Shown in pieces: positions 17,924 to 27,404 of a stretch of 64,000 nucleotides of DNA. The position numbers and the translations under genes are program-made. The notes under the pieces were generated by a model. The model worked only from the letters and a program-made list of their open reading frames with translations. It made no database searches and was not told the DNA's origin. Numbering within the stretch: the stretch's first letter is position 1; every line of letters starts with the position of its first letter. This DNA comes from Candidatus Galacturonatibacter soehngenii (GTDB lineage: Bacteria; Bacillota; Clostridia; Lachnospirales; Lachnospiraceae). The stretch is from assembly GCF_008830185.1 (NCBI RefSeq), contig NZ_WAGX01000004.1, positions 496,001-560,000 of the forward strand, given 5' to 3'.

Positions 17924-19582
17924 TTATTCATCACTTACATTTTTATTTGGATTCATTTTACGATATTGTTTATGTCCACCTGACAGGTTATAGACTTTTT
18001 CAAATCCATGATTTAATAAAATGTTTTGTGCTGCATTGCCTGTTACCCCTTTGTTACAATACGTTACTGTCAAAGCATTTGGATCTAGGTCTTTTAACGC
18101 TTCTCTTAAGCTAGCATGTGGGATATTTTCAGCACTTTCTACATGTTCTTTCTCATATTGGGCTACAACTCTAGAATCAATAAGTTGAAGTGACTCATCC
18201 GTTTCAATTTTCTCTTTCAGTTCGTTGGCACTGATTAGTTTTCTTCCTTGATTCAAAGCATTGTCAAGAATCATTCCTGTATACATGACAGGATCTTTAG
18301 TCGTTGAAAATGGGGGTGCATATGCCAAATCCAAATGAAATAGATCTTTGGCCTTTGCCTGAAAAGTAATGGCTGTAACAAATACATCCATTCTTTTATC
18401 AACGCCTTCTTCTCCAATCATTTGGACCCCTATCAGCCGTTGAGTACTTCGGTCAGCAATTCCCTTAATTATCATTTCTGTTCCACCCATATACTTTGGT
18501 TTGTTAGGCTTAATATTATGACATACTTCTACATCAAAGCCTTCTTGGAACGCCTTTCTCTGTGATAAACCAGTAAATGCAACGGTCAAACCCAAAATCC
18601 GAAAAATTCCTGTTCCAAGAATTCCACGAAACAAAAGATTGCCTCCTGTCACGACATCTCCAGCTATTCTACCTGTCTTATTAGCAGTCGATCCCAAAGG
18701 TCGGTATAGTGCTTTCCTCGTGATTTGATGAAACTGTTCAATACAATCACCGCAGGCGTATATATCTGCTATATTTGTCATCATTTTATCATTGACTTGA
18801 ATGCCTTTACTTGCACCAAGGGCAACACCAATGCTCGCGGCAAGCACTGTATTAGGTTTAACTCCAACACAAAGCAATACAATATCTGCATCAATACGTT
18901 TGTTATTTTCTAGTACCACTGCATTTTTTTCAATTGCTATAGCAGATAATCCAGTATATACTTTTACTCCATTTGTCTTTAAATGTTCTTCTAGATACAC
19001 TGCCATATCAAGATCAAGTGCTGGCATTATTTGTGGAAGCCGTTCCACCAAAGAAATCTCAATCCCAAGCTTTTTTAGATTGTCGCATACTTCAAGGCCA
19101 ATAAAACCTGTCCCTATAATGACAGCTTTTTTCGGCTGATTTTTATGAATATAGGCATGAATGTTTTGCATATCGCCAATATTTCTTAAGCTAAATACAT
19201 GAGAATTGTTAACACCAGTAATTGGAGGGATGATTGCGGATGCACCCGTTGCAAAAATCAATTTATCATAAGTATCTCTAAACTTATTATTGGTTACTAG
19301 GTTTGTTACTTCAATTGTTTTTGTCGGCACATCTATTTTGGTCACTTCATGTAAAGTTTTTACTTCTACATTGTATTTTGATTTGAAAAATGCAGAATCT
19401 CTTGGCGTTAGGCTATCCACTTCCTCCACTTCCCCGCCGAGGTAATAGGGCATTCCACAACCTGAATAAGATATATGGCTGTCTTTATCATAGATAATAA
19501 TTTCTGCTGATTCATCATTACGCCTTGCCTTTGTTGCTGCTGATGTTCCCCCTGCCACAGCACCAATTATTATAATTCTCAT
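17924..19582 (-). CDS. CoA-disulfide reductase-like FAD oxidoreductase with rhodanese domain (copy 2)
   Basis: A 552-residue paralogue of the protein at 3500-5143, collinear over its whole length. FAD motif GAVAGGTSAATKARR, redox Cys in SGCGMPYYLGG, NAD motif GTGFIGLEVCD, second FAD motif YACGDCIE, and rhodanese active site TYCNKGVTG are all intact. Unlike copy 1 it has no arsenic genes beside it and appears to be a single gene. Reduction of CoA disulfide, persulfide or polysulfide is the family expectation. The two copies probably serve different inducing conditions. Confidence 0.88.
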   Translation of the reverse strand: MRIIIIGAVAGGTSAATKARRNDESAEIIIYDKDSHISYSGCGMPYYLGGEVEEVDSLTPRDSAFFKSKYNVEVKTLHEVTKIDVPTKTIEVTNLVTNNKFRDTYDKLIFATGASAIIPPITGVNNSHVFSLRNIGDMQNIHAYIHKNQPKKAVIIGTGFIGLEVCDNLKKLGIEISLVERLPQIMPALDLDMAVYLEEHLKTNGVKVYTGLSAIAIEKNAVVLENNKRIDADIVLLCVGVKPNTVLAASIGVALGASKGIQVNDKMMTNIADIYACGDCIEQFHQITRKALYRPLGSTANKTGRIAGDVVTGGNLLFRGILGTGIFRILGLTVAFTGLSQRKAFQEGFDVEVCHNIKPNKPKYMGGTEMIIKGIADRSTQRLIGVQMIGEEGVDKRMDVFVTAITFQAKAKDLFHLDLAYAPPFSTTKDPVMYTGMILDNALNQGRKLISANELKEKIETDESLQLIDSRVVAQYEKEHVESAENIPHASLREALKDLDPNALTVTYCNKGVTGNAAQNILLNHGFEKVYNLSGGHKQYRKMNPNKNVSDE

Positions 19583-19767
19583 GCTTTACTCCTTTTTCTT
19601 TCATATACCATTCATTTTATCATAGATTCACACAGTCGTTGATTTTTTAATACTTCTAAACTGTAGCAATAGAAATATCAATGTAATATATGTATAAATT
19701 AAATCAAACATGTTATTAACGCCAAAAATTAAAATAAGAAGATGAAGTACTGCTATACTTTTATGCG

Positions 19768-21141
19768 CTATCTATTTTCACTCACTGCCCTATTGTTAGC
19801 TCCTATGTATTTTCTTAGATAATATAAAAACCAAACAACTAGTAATAATCCTTTTAATACACTCGTTATACAAATACTCCACCAAACACCATTTAACATC
19901 AATGGTGTTGCAGATAAAAAGAAAGCCATTGGAATTCGCAACAAATTTAGTCCTATACTAACAAGACTTGGAGGGACTGTTTTACCAAGTCCTGAAAATG
20001 CTCCTTGCGTAGCCATCTCCATACAAACAAAAAGCTGAGAATAGCCAATAATCTGCAAATAATGAACGCCGAGTGAAATGGTTTCTGCTTCGTTGATAAA
20101 AAGTCTAAAAATAGGTGCAGGTAAAAATATCAATAATCCAGATGCTATTATTCCCCAAATAACCACTACTACCATGGAAGTCCTATAGCCTTTTTTTACT
20201 CTGCTTTTGTTTCCAGCACCATGATTTTGTGCTAAAAAGGTATTAACAGCGGAGGAAAATCCTTCAGAAGTCATCCATGAAATGGATTCTATATTCCCAC
20301 CAATTTTTTGTACTGCAATTGCAGTATCTCCAAAGGAGGCAACAATTCTTGATAATATCATGGAAATTCCAGTAAACATCATACTTTGCACTCCAATTGG
20401 AAGACCAATTCGAACAACTTCTCCTATTGTATTTGTATCTGGTTTTGATATTATTTTAAATTCGTGAAATAAAACGGTATCTTTTAGTGATACAAGGATA
20501 AATATTAGAGTAACAGTTAACTGAGAAATGATGGTTGACCATGCAGCACCAGCTACTTCAAGCCTTGGAAATGGTCCTATTCCAAAGATTAGAACAGGGT
20601 CTAATATAAAATTCATAATAAGACCAATTGTTGTTGCTACAAACCCAATTCTAGTTTTGTCAATGGCCGTATACAATCCAATAAAAATCTGATTCAAAAA
20701 TGCAAATATGATAAGTCCACACGTAATCACCAAATATTTTCTTGCATCTAGTATTACACTTTCTTGATTCAGTTTTAAAAAGGAAATCAAATTTTTAGAA
20801 AAAACAGCCATGATAAGTCCATATATTAGTGCGAAAATAATACCAATCTGCAATGTACTTTTCGCATATAACTTTGCCTGTTCTATTTTTTTTGCCCCCA
20901 TGGCATGTCCTACTTTGATCTGCCCTCCAACTTTAGCAATGGTACATACTCCATTTGCCAGCCACATATACATACCAGCGGCACCAACAGATGCAACTGC
21001 ATTGCTACTGATACGTCCTATCCAAATCATATCTATCATATTGTAAGCCATTTGAATTAGGGATGTTGCCATAATCGGCACAGCAAGCTTTGTAAGTGCT
21101 GAAAATATAGGTCCTTGCGTTAAAGTATTTCTTGTTTCCAT
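19768..21141 (-). CDS. MATE-family multidrug/cation efflux protein
   Basis: A 457-residue membrane protein with about twelve hydrophobic segments in two similar halves, the MATE arrangement. The first half contains LAVPIMATSLIQMAYNMIDM and the second MTSEGFSSAVNTFLAQNHGA, the family's paired motif. Such proteins export cationic drugs or metabolites in exchange for sodium or protons. No regulator gene is adjacent on the same strand. The substrate cannot be inferred. Confidence 0.92.
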   Translation of the reverse strand: METRNTLTQGPIFSALTKLAVPIMATSLIQMAYNMIDMIWIGRISSNAVASVGAAGMYMWLANGVCTIAKVGGQIKVGHAMGAKKIEQAKLYAKSTLQIGIIFALIYGLIMAVFSKNLISFLKLNQESVILDARKYLVITCGLIIFAFLNQIFIGLYTAIDKTRIGFVATTIGLIMNFILDPVLIFGIGPFPRLEVAGAAWSTIISQLTVTLIFILVSLKDTVLFHEFKIISKPDTNTIGEVVRIGLPIGVQSMMFTGISMILSRIVASFGDTAIAVQKIGGNIESISWMTSEGFSSAVNTFLAQNHGAGNKSRVKKGYRTSMVVVVIWGIIASGLLIFLPAPIFRLFINEAETISLGVHYLQIIGYSQLFVCMEMATQGAFSGLGKTVPPSLVSIGLNLLRIPMAFFLSATPLMLNGVWWSICITSVLKGLLLVVWFLYYLRKYIGANNRAVSENR

Positions 21142-21341
21142 AACTACCTCTCTATGCTCTTTCTTGTAAATTATTATCAGTCTGATTACTTTCTAACATA
21201 GAAAGTTCGTATTATACTATAAAGGAAATTTTGTGATTTGAAAAGTACTAAAATAAGATAATAAAAGTGTCAATTAAGGTTTCTAACTTTACTTGTCATT
21301 TTTTAAGTTGTATACTAGTAATAAAAACAAGGAGATTTGAC

Positions 21342-21512
21342 ATGTCGAAAAACAAAAAGTTTGATTCATCTAGTATAGGAATGGGATTGGGAACAGGATT
21401 AAGTTTAGGGCTCCTCTATGGTCTTTTGTTTGATAATCTTGCACTCGGATTGTCATTAGGCTTAGTCTTTGGTCTCTCATTTGATAAATACAAATCAAAA
21501 AAAGTAAAATAG
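21342..21512 (+). CDS. Small glycine-zipper membrane protein
   Basis: A 56-residue protein with charged ends and a central hydrophobic region built on repeats of small residues: GMGLGTGLSLGLLYGLLF and LGLSLGLVFGLSF. The GxxxG-like spacing suggests two tightly packed membrane helices. Start ATG 21342 was preferred because AAGGAGA lies eight bases upstream; the longer open frame from 21267 has no site. Function unknown. The stop lies 5 bp from the end of the converging carbamoyltransferase gene. Confidence 0.65.
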   Translation: MSKNKKFDSSSIGMGLGTGLSLGLLYGLLFDNLALGLSLGLVFGLSFDKYKSKKVK

Positions 21513-21517
21513 TAGTC

Positions 21518-22363
21518 TTATTGATTCAAGCCAAGACAGTGAAGGATAATTGCCTGCTGTATTTCTAGAAGATGTTTTTTAAACTCATATCCTACAAAAT
21601 AATGGCTATTTATAACATCTTCGCTCACCTCTTCACCTCTATAAAACGGAGGACAAGGGTTTAGTACTGCACCAATCATTGCATGATCCATGAGTGTTCT
21701 TGTAATCTGATACTCTTTAAAAACGGATAAATTAGAATTTGGCAAAGAATCTGTACATACAATATCAGACTCTTTCATAGCCGTTTTAATATCGTAAATC
21801 ACTTCAACTCCTGGAATCTCATATCCTTTTGGACAACTTTGCTTTAATATTAGTCCCATTGCATCGGCTCCCTCTTTCCATGCCAGACCGATGTTTCCTT
21901 TTTGACCAACAAATAAAAAATGATCGTCTTGGTAATTTGCCCTCATTTTTGATAAGGAGTAAAGATCAGAAAGGATTTCACAAGGATGATTGTCATTGGT
22001 CATTGCATTGATAATGGGAATATTTGCGTATGCATCCAGTTCTTCTAATACCTTTATATCTTTATCACGAACAATTACCGCATCTGCCCAATTATTCAAA
22101 TACCCAATCACATCTTTGAGATCTTCTTTTTTTCGTAATGTTTCAGGAGGAAATAGTATGGTTTGTCCTCCAAGTAAATAAATCCCCTTCTCAAAAGTAA
22201 TTCTAGTTCGAATACTGCTTTCAGGGAAAAACATAACAATCGTCTTACCAAGCAAAGCATTTTTGTATTTATGATTTTGTTTTTTTAACTCATCTGCAAT
22301 TTGAAAGATTTCTTTAAACTCATTTTTAGAATAATCGGTTAGACGTAGGAAGGAATGCTTCAT
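21518..22363 (-). CDS. Divergent ornithine/aspartate carbamoyltransferase-family protein
   Basis: About 281 residues with the transcarbamylase fold. The carbamoyl-phosphate loop reads ESSIRTRITFEKG where standard enzymes have S-T-R-T-R; the second phosphate motif is HPCEILSD (normally HPCQ). The C-terminal catalytic HCLP is replaced by NPCPPFYRGEEV. These changes make ordinary ornithine carbamoyltransferase activity uncertain. The ATG at 22363 has AGGAGG 11 bases upstream and overlaps the CPBP gene's stop as ATGA; a GTG at 22375 would sit on that site. No arginine genes are nearby. Confidence 0.78.
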   Translation of the reverse strand: MKHSFLRLTDYSKNEFKEIFQIADELKKQNHKYKNALLGKTIVMFFPESSIRTRITFEKGIYLLGGQTILFPPETLRKKEDLKDVIGYLNNWADAVIVRDKDIKVLEELDAYANIPIINAMTNDNHPCEILSDLYSLSKMRANYQDDHFLFVGQKGNIGLAWKEGADAMGLILKQSCPKGYEIPGVEVIYDIKTAMKESDIVCTDSLPNSNLSVFKEYQITRTLMDHAMIGAVLNPCPPFYRGEEVSEDVINSHYFVGYEFKKHLLEIQQAIILHCLGLNQ

Positions 22364-23163
22364 TGCTTGATGCACCTCCTTCTCCTGTCATAGATACGAA
22401 CGGTTACAATTGAAACTAGAGTAATCGCAGCATTTGCCAAAATGGTTCCTGTCCAAGTCATTGTCATAGTTCCAAATATTGGGGATGCCGCATTGTACAT
22501 TGTATGAAATAATACACACATAAACACACACCCTTTTTCTGATATTTTGTAAAGTGCTCCATTAAAAAATCGAAAAGATAAAAGTTGAACGCTAAACATC
22601 CAAAAATTAATAAGACCATCTCCGTGGTTCGTCCCTGGAATAAAGAAAAGAGGAATATGCCAAACTGTCCAAATAATCCAAGTAAGGATAGCGGATAAAA
22701 CATAACCATATTTTTTATCAAGCTTTGGCTGCAATATATACATCCAGCCCGATTCTTCTAAGCCACCAATGATAAGACACCCAGGTAGGGAAAGGAAAAA
22801 GTTATAAAACGGAAGCGCCATTTTCGTGGTTTTCGTAACAAGAATATGAATTAAAAAATACAGGAAAAGACCTGCAATAACAAATAAATAAGAACCTATG
22901 TTACTTTTTATGTAAAAAACAGTGGTTAGCCATTCCTTAAAACCTGCAATTTTATTATTTTTCTTAAGAACGACGTATGATGCAATGGCTGGTGACAAAA
23001 TATAGATTGCAAAAGGGATGTTCATAACAAATTCTTGTATAGTATGAACCCAATTGTGAACCGAATATCCAAATTGCCCAAGAACAATCAAAACGCTAGA
23101 TACCAGATAGGCAATGCAAAATGTCAATATGCAAAATTGTACTGTGATTTTCTTGTCTGTCAT
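22360..23163 (-). CDS. CPBP-family membrane protein (Abi/CAAX protease-like)
   Basis: A 267-residue protein with seven or eight membrane segments. The CPBP motifs are GGLEESGWMYILQPKL (motif 1, with the EE pair), TWIIWTVWHIPLFF (motif 2) and LFHTMYNAA (motif 3 His). Motif 1 normally reads EExxxR; here the Arg position is Met. Family members are glutamic-type or metal-type intramembrane proteases. ATG 23163 has a GGGGAAG site, and the stop overlaps the carbamoyltransferase start, so the pair forms an operon. Confidence 0.82.
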   Translation of the reverse strand: MTDKKITVQFCILTFCIAYLVSSVLIVLGQFGYSVHNWVHTIQEFVMNIPFAIYILSPAIASYVVLKKNNKIAGFKEWLTTVFYIKSNIGSYLFVIAGLFLYFLIHILVTKTTKMALPFYNFFLSLPGCLIIGGLEESGWMYILQPKLDKKYGYVLSAILTWIIWTVWHIPLFFIPGTNHGDGLINFWMFSVQLLSFRFFNGALYKISEKGCVFMCVLFHTMYNAASPIFGTMTMTWTGTILANAAITLVSIVTVRIYDRRRRCIKQ

Positions 23164-23361
23164 GCTACTTCCCCTTTTCATAAATGTTATAAACCCATAG
23201 TAATCCAATTCTACCATATTCCTCTAAGTGTGTCACTTATGTTTTCGTTTCATACCAAAGCAAAGGATATATAACACTATGAGAATTGCCATGTGTGTAC
23301 AAACAGCCTGACAGATATACACCCATCAGACTGTTTGAGTTTCTTAATGTAAGAAATCGTT

Positions 23362-24429
23362 CTATTTTTCTATCCTCTCATTGATATAAACGACACGATT
23401 TTCTTTGGCTGATTGAAAGATTGCTTCCATGATATACATAACCTCTAACACTTCTTCTTGACGAATAAGAGGTTGAGCTCCTTCATGAACACAAGAAAAA
23501 ATATTTCGGTAAAAATCTTGAATATCGGCCGTAACCTCTGGCAGAGGGTATTTTTTTACGGTTTCGTCTGTACGAGGTGCCATGGTCTTTGTAAGGCCCG
23601 CCGCTGTTACGACAGGCACTGCATCACGCTTTTCCCAATCAGATACCATAACAATCTCCCCGTTTTTGTTCCAATCGTGAACAACTGCCGATCCATTCTC
23701 ACCTTGTATATACCAACGTGGTAGCGAAATAAAATTACTCGTACCCACCTCAACAAAAAAGGTTAAGTCTTCTTCAAATTGAAAGTAGGCTCGAAAGCCA
23801 TCGTCTACTGCTTCATTTGTAACATGAGTCAATTGCGCAAATACGCTAAGAGGTTTTTTATTTCCAAGCATCCTCATCATTTGGTCGAGTAAATGAACAC
23901 CCCAATCGAGTACCATACCTCCTCCATGTTGTTTTTGGTTACGCCAGTCACTTGGAATTCCTCTAGAACCATGGACACGACTTTCGATATGAAATACTTT
24001 GCCCATCGTTTGTTGCTCATACAGTTGTTTGATTATTAAAAAATCCTCATCCCAACGACGATTTTGATGCACGGTGAATAAAACTCCCATCTCTTTGGAA
24101 CATTGAATCATCTGCAAAACCTCATCGCTATTAAGGGCAACTGGTTTTTCACAAATAACATGTTTGCCTGCTTTCATGACAGCCAGTGAAATGGGTAAAT
24201 GAGAATCATTAGGTGTTGCAATGGTTACTGCTTCTACGTTATGATCTTCTAATAATTCTTGTTGGGATGAATAAACAAAAATCCCCTTTAAAGAAGCTTC
24301 CTCTCTACGAATTGGATCAATATCCCATATTCCGCAAAGTTTTATTTCCTTCATTTTCATAAGAAGATTAACGTGCCAACTTCCCATGCCACCATATCCA
24401 ATTATTGCAATATTAAGTTTCTTCGCCAT
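23362..24429 (-). CDS. Gfo/Idh/MocA-family oxidoreductase (second in cluster)
   Basis: About 355 residues. The N-terminal Rossmann domain begins IAIIGYGGMGSWHV, and the catalytic-lysine motif of the family is VICEKPVAL near residue 90. The C-terminal alpha/beta domain includes DWGVHLLDQMMRM with the conserved Asp/His. These enzymes oxidise or epimerise sugars or inositols with NAD(P). ATG 24429 has an AGGAGTGAG site; the longer frame would overlap the previous gene. Last gene of the four-gene sugar operon. Confidence 0.9.
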   Translation of the reverse strand: MAKKLNIAIIGYGGMGSWHVNLLMKMKEIKLCGIWDIDPIRREEASLKGIFVYSSQQELLEDHNVEAVTIATPNDSHLPISLAVMKAGKHVICEKPVALNSDEVLQMIQCSKEMGVLFTVHQNRRWDEDFLIIKQLYEQQTMGKVFHIESRVHGSRGIPSDWRNQKQHGGGMVLDWGVHLLDQMMRMLGNKKPLSVFAQLTHVTNEAVDDGFRAYFQFEEDLTFFVEVGTSNFISLPRWYIQGENGSAVVHDWNKNGEIVMVSDWEKRDAVPVVTAAGLTKTMAPRTDETVKKYPLPEVTADIQDFYRNIFSCVHEGAQPLIRQEEVLEVMYIMEAIFQSAKENRVVYINERIEK

Positions 24430-24446
24430 TTTTCTCACTCCTGACT

Positions 24447-25412
24447 TTAATCCCACCACACCTGTGCTGGCTGGTCTTTAATAACTACATCCTTTAGGAA
24501 GGTAATTGCTTTTTCCAATCCCTCCTCAACAGACATAAAAGCATCTTCATGTTCAATACTAATGGCTCCGTCATAACCAATGAGTCGAAGTGCAGTGATA
24601 ATCTCTTTCCACTCGCTGTAATCATGCCCCCAACCAACAGAGCGAAACAGCCAACTTCGATCTGATAGATCACCATAGCTTCCTGTGTCTAACACCCCAT
24701 TGATTTGTGTATTTCTAGTATCAATTTTCGTATCCTTAGCATGAAAATGATAAATGGCTCCTTTGAGTGCTTTAATCGCTTCAGAAGGTTTGATTCCTTG
24801 CCAAAACAAATGGCTTGGATCAAAGTTTGCACCTATGGATTCCCCAACAGCCTCTCTTAAACGTAGCAACGTAGCGGTATTATAGACACAAAAACCCGGA
24901 TGTAACTCTAAAGCTATTTTATTGACACCATAGTTTGCTGCTTCTTTTGCTGCATTTTTCCAGAAAGGAATTAAAACCTCATTCCACTGATAATCTAGAA
25001 TATTTCTATAATCCGTTGGCCAAGAACAAGTCACCCAATTTGGATACTTCGCACCCTCGTAATCACCAGGACATCCTGAGAAACTTACAATTGTGTCAAC
25101 ACCTAGTTTTTCAGCAAGTCGTAGCGTTTGCGTAAAATCTTTTTCTGCTTGTTTTCGTATGTCAGCATTTGGATGAACATGGTTGGAATGACAACTTAAC
25201 GCACTGATTTCTAAATGATACTTTTTAAGCATATCTTTGTATGCCTCTAATTTTAAATCACTTGAAAGTAACTCTTCAGGGTTAGAATGATGACTCCCTG
25301 GCGAACCTCCTGTACCAATTTCGACTGTCTCTACCCCTAAGTTACTAAGATACAAAAATGCCTCTTCTGCACTTCTATCATATAATGGAACCGTTAATAC
25401 TCCTAATTTCAT
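24447..25412 (-). CDS. Sugar phosphate isomerase/epimerase-like TIM barrel (IolE/AP-endonuclease-2 family)
   Basis: A 321-residue Xyl_isom-like TIM barrel. Metal-ligand positions can be seen as the Glu in VNKIALELHPGFCV, the His in ANFDPSHLFWQGI, the Asp/His pair of YHFHAKDTKID, and the late Glu of AISIEHEDAFMS. Family members isomerise, epimerise or dehydrate sugars, and some cleave 3-keto-glycosides. It lies between two Gfo/Idh/MocA genes and a second barrel, suggesting sequential action on an oxidised sugar. Confidence 0.88.
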   Translation of the reverse strand: MKLGVLTVPLYDRSAEEAFLYLSNLGVETVEIGTGGSPGSHHSNPEELLSSDLKLEAYKDMLKKYHLEISALSCHSNHVHPNADIRKQAEKDFTQTLRLAEKLGVDTIVSFSGCPGDYEGAKYPNWVTCSWPTDYRNILDYQWNEVLIPFWKNAAKEAANYGVNKIALELHPGFCVYNTATLLRLREAVGESIGANFDPSHLFWQGIKPSEAIKALKGAIYHFHAKDTKIDTRNTQINGVLDTGSYGDLSDRSWLFRSVGWGHDYSEWKEIITALRLIGYDGAISIEHEDAFMSVEEGLEKAITFLKDVVIKDQPAQVWWD

Positions 25413-25439
25413 AGATATTCTCCTTTCTTCTTTACCAAA

Positions 25440-26186
25440 CTATAAATTCATGACATGCTGATAACCCTTTTTAATACTTTCATAAGGAGAAACAGCAAAC
25501 TCTTCTTGTTCTAAAATAAAATGCTCTATGCCAATTTCCAATCCTTTTTGTATGATAGACTTAAAATCTAGAACACCTTGATCCAAATCAACGCATGCTT
25601 TACTTTCATAATCTGCCATCTGTTTTAGATGCATCAGTCGAATGCGATCCTTATATTCTTCCATAAAGGAAAGGATATCGACTCCTGCATATGCGGCCCA
25701 GTAAACGTCAAGCTCTAACGCTATCTCCTTTGGGTCTGTCAATTGAAGTAGCAAATCCATCCATGTAATCGAATCCTTTGCTATTGCAAACTCATGTGCA
25801 TGGTTATGATAACCAAAGGTAAAACCTGCGCTTTGTACCTCTTTTGCAATCGATGAAAGCTGTTTGGAAAAAGTTTCAACCTCTTTCACTGTCTTCATGT
25901 CATAACAAGGAACAATAATTGCTTTCGTTCCAAGGTGTTGGTTATAAGCAAACTCTTCTTCACGATTCTTTAGCAAACGCTCCAATGGCACATGGCTACT
26001 AATTGACTTTAAGCCATGTTGGTCGAGTAATTCTTTCATTTGACGAGCGCTTAAGTTACCATAACCAGCAAATTCTACCCCTGTGAATCCTGTTCCTGCA
26101 ATTTTTTCAAAGACATCCAAGAACCCATTCCTTGTTAACTCGCGTAATGAATAAAGCTGGATATTAAATTCCTTTATTAAACTCAT
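25440..26186 (-). CDS. Sugar phosphate isomerase/epimerase-like TIM barrel (short)
   Basis: A 248-residue member of the same TIM-barrel superfamily as the neighbouring 321-residue protein, but clearly divergent from it. Visible active-site segments are FGYHNHAHEFA, LELDVYWAAYAG and IRLMHLKQMAD, then FILEQEEFAVSP. The start overlaps the previous gene's stop as ATGA, so translation is coupled with the first dehydrogenase. Probable substrate is a keto-sugar, by context only. Confidence 0.88.
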   Translation of the reverse strand: MSLIKEFNIQLYSLRELTRNGFLDVFEKIAGTGFTGVEFAGYGNLSARQMKELLDQHGLKSISSHVPLERLLKNREEEFAYNQHLGTKAIIVPCYDMKTVKEVETFSKQLSSIAKEVQSAGFTFGYHNHAHEFAIAKDSITWMDLLLQLTDPKEIALELDVYWAAYAGVDILSFMEEYKDRIRLMHLKQMADYESKACVDLDQGVLDFKSIIQKGLEIGIEHFILEQEEFAVSPYESIKKGYQHVMNL

Positions 26187-27256
26187 AGTGTGATTTGCCG
26201 CCCTTCTTTCGCTGATTGATAAATGGCATCAAGAATCTGTGTCACAACTGCCGCTTGTTCTGGTAAGACAACTAACTTACCTTTCCCACGAATGGCATCA
26301 AAAAATGTCTGCTGTTCTATTACTTCTGGCGATTTGGTTGCTCCATCATAAAAATCAACACCACCAGCTTCAAGATGCGGCTTTAACTCATACAAACGGT
26401 CATGCTTTGATCCGTTGATAGTCAAACCATTTAACATATCCGCACCTGCTTTTGTACCACACAAGACTGTTTTTGCTTCATGAACATCTAAGGTATTAAG
26501 GGCCCAGCTCGCTTCTAATGTAATGGTTGCACCGTCTTCCATTATAATAAATCCAAAGGCACTGTCTTCTACTGTGAATTCTTCTGGATTCCATGGCCCC
26601 CAAGCATTGGCAGGTAAAGTCTCATTGTTAAGCTTATGATAAACACTTCCTACTACGCTTTTTGGTTTATAGTTATTCATCATCCATAAAGTCAAATCAA
26701 GTGCATGTGTTCCGATATCAATCAATGGCCCTCCGCCTTGCTCTTCTTCATTTAAAAATACTCCCCACGTAGGAACTGCTCTACGACGAATTGCTTTTGC
26801 CTTTGCATAATAAATGTCACCAAGCTCTCCGTCTTCACATTCTTGTTTTAGATATGTACTGTCTGCGCGATAACGGTTTTGATAACCGATGGTTAGCAAC
26901 TTTTTCGTTTCTTTTGCAGCTTCAACCATTTCCATAGCTTGTGTATAATTGATTGCCATTGGTTTTTCACACATAACATGCTTATCCGCACGAAGTGCAT
27001 CAACTGTAATTTGACAGTGAGAACGATTCGGAGTACAAACATAGACCGCATCCAAATCAAGTTTGATAAGATCCTGATAATTGGTAAACACTTTCGCGTC
27101 CTCTGTGCCATATTTTTTTGCCGCCTCAATTGCTCGCTCTTTGATAACATCACAAAAAGCAACTATTTGCGCACTGCCTTCCTCCTTTATGGCTGGTAAG
27201 TGTTTTCCATTTGCAATTCCCCCACATCCGATAATTCCTAGCTTTAATAGCTTCAT
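26183..27256 (-). CDS. Gfo/Idh/MocA-family oxidoreductase (first in cluster)
   Basis: A 357-residue NAD(P)-dependent dehydrogenase. The N-terminus has the dinucleotide fold LGIIGCGGIANGKHLP, the catalytic MCEKPMAINYTQA motif near residue 95 and, in the C-terminal domain, GPLIDIGTHALDLTLWMM. It heads the leftward operon and faces an AraC regulator across 148 bp. Together with two TIM-barrel isomerases it resembles pathways that oxidise a sugar at C3 before cleaving or isomerising it. Confidence 0.9.
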   Translation of the reverse strand: MKLLKLGIIGCGGIANGKHLPAIKEEGSAQIVAFCDVIKERAIEAAKKYGTEDAKVFTNYQDLIKLDLDAVYVCTPNRSHCQITVDALRADKHVMCEKPMAINYTQAMEMVEAAKETKKLLTIGYQNRYRADSTYLKQECEDGELGDIYYAKAKAIRRRAVPTWGVFLNEEEQGGGPLIDIGTHALDLTLWMMNNYKPKSVVGSVYHKLNNETLPANAWGPWNPEEFTVEDSAFGFIIMEDGATITLEASWALNTLDVHEAKTVLCGTKAGADMLNGLTINGSKHDRLYELKPHLEAGGVDFYDGATKSPEVIEQQTFFDAIRGKGKLVVLPEQAAVVTQILDAIYQSAKEGRQITL

Positions 27257-27404
27257 ATCTCTTCTCCTTTTCCAACTATTTAATTTTAATATTTTCTTGT
27301 AATCTTTTTATGGTTTCATTATAATATAAGAAAAGTAGATTGGCTTGCCGTAATGTATATTAATTTGTGCCATATTTGGCTACTATAGTGGAAGGAGGAT
27401 TCTT

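Noticed and set aside
23301-23336. Possible terminator hairpin AAACAGCCTGA/TCAGACTGTTT
   Set aside because: The stem has a central mismatch and there is no T-run on the minus strand where the upstream gene ends, so it was not called as a feature.
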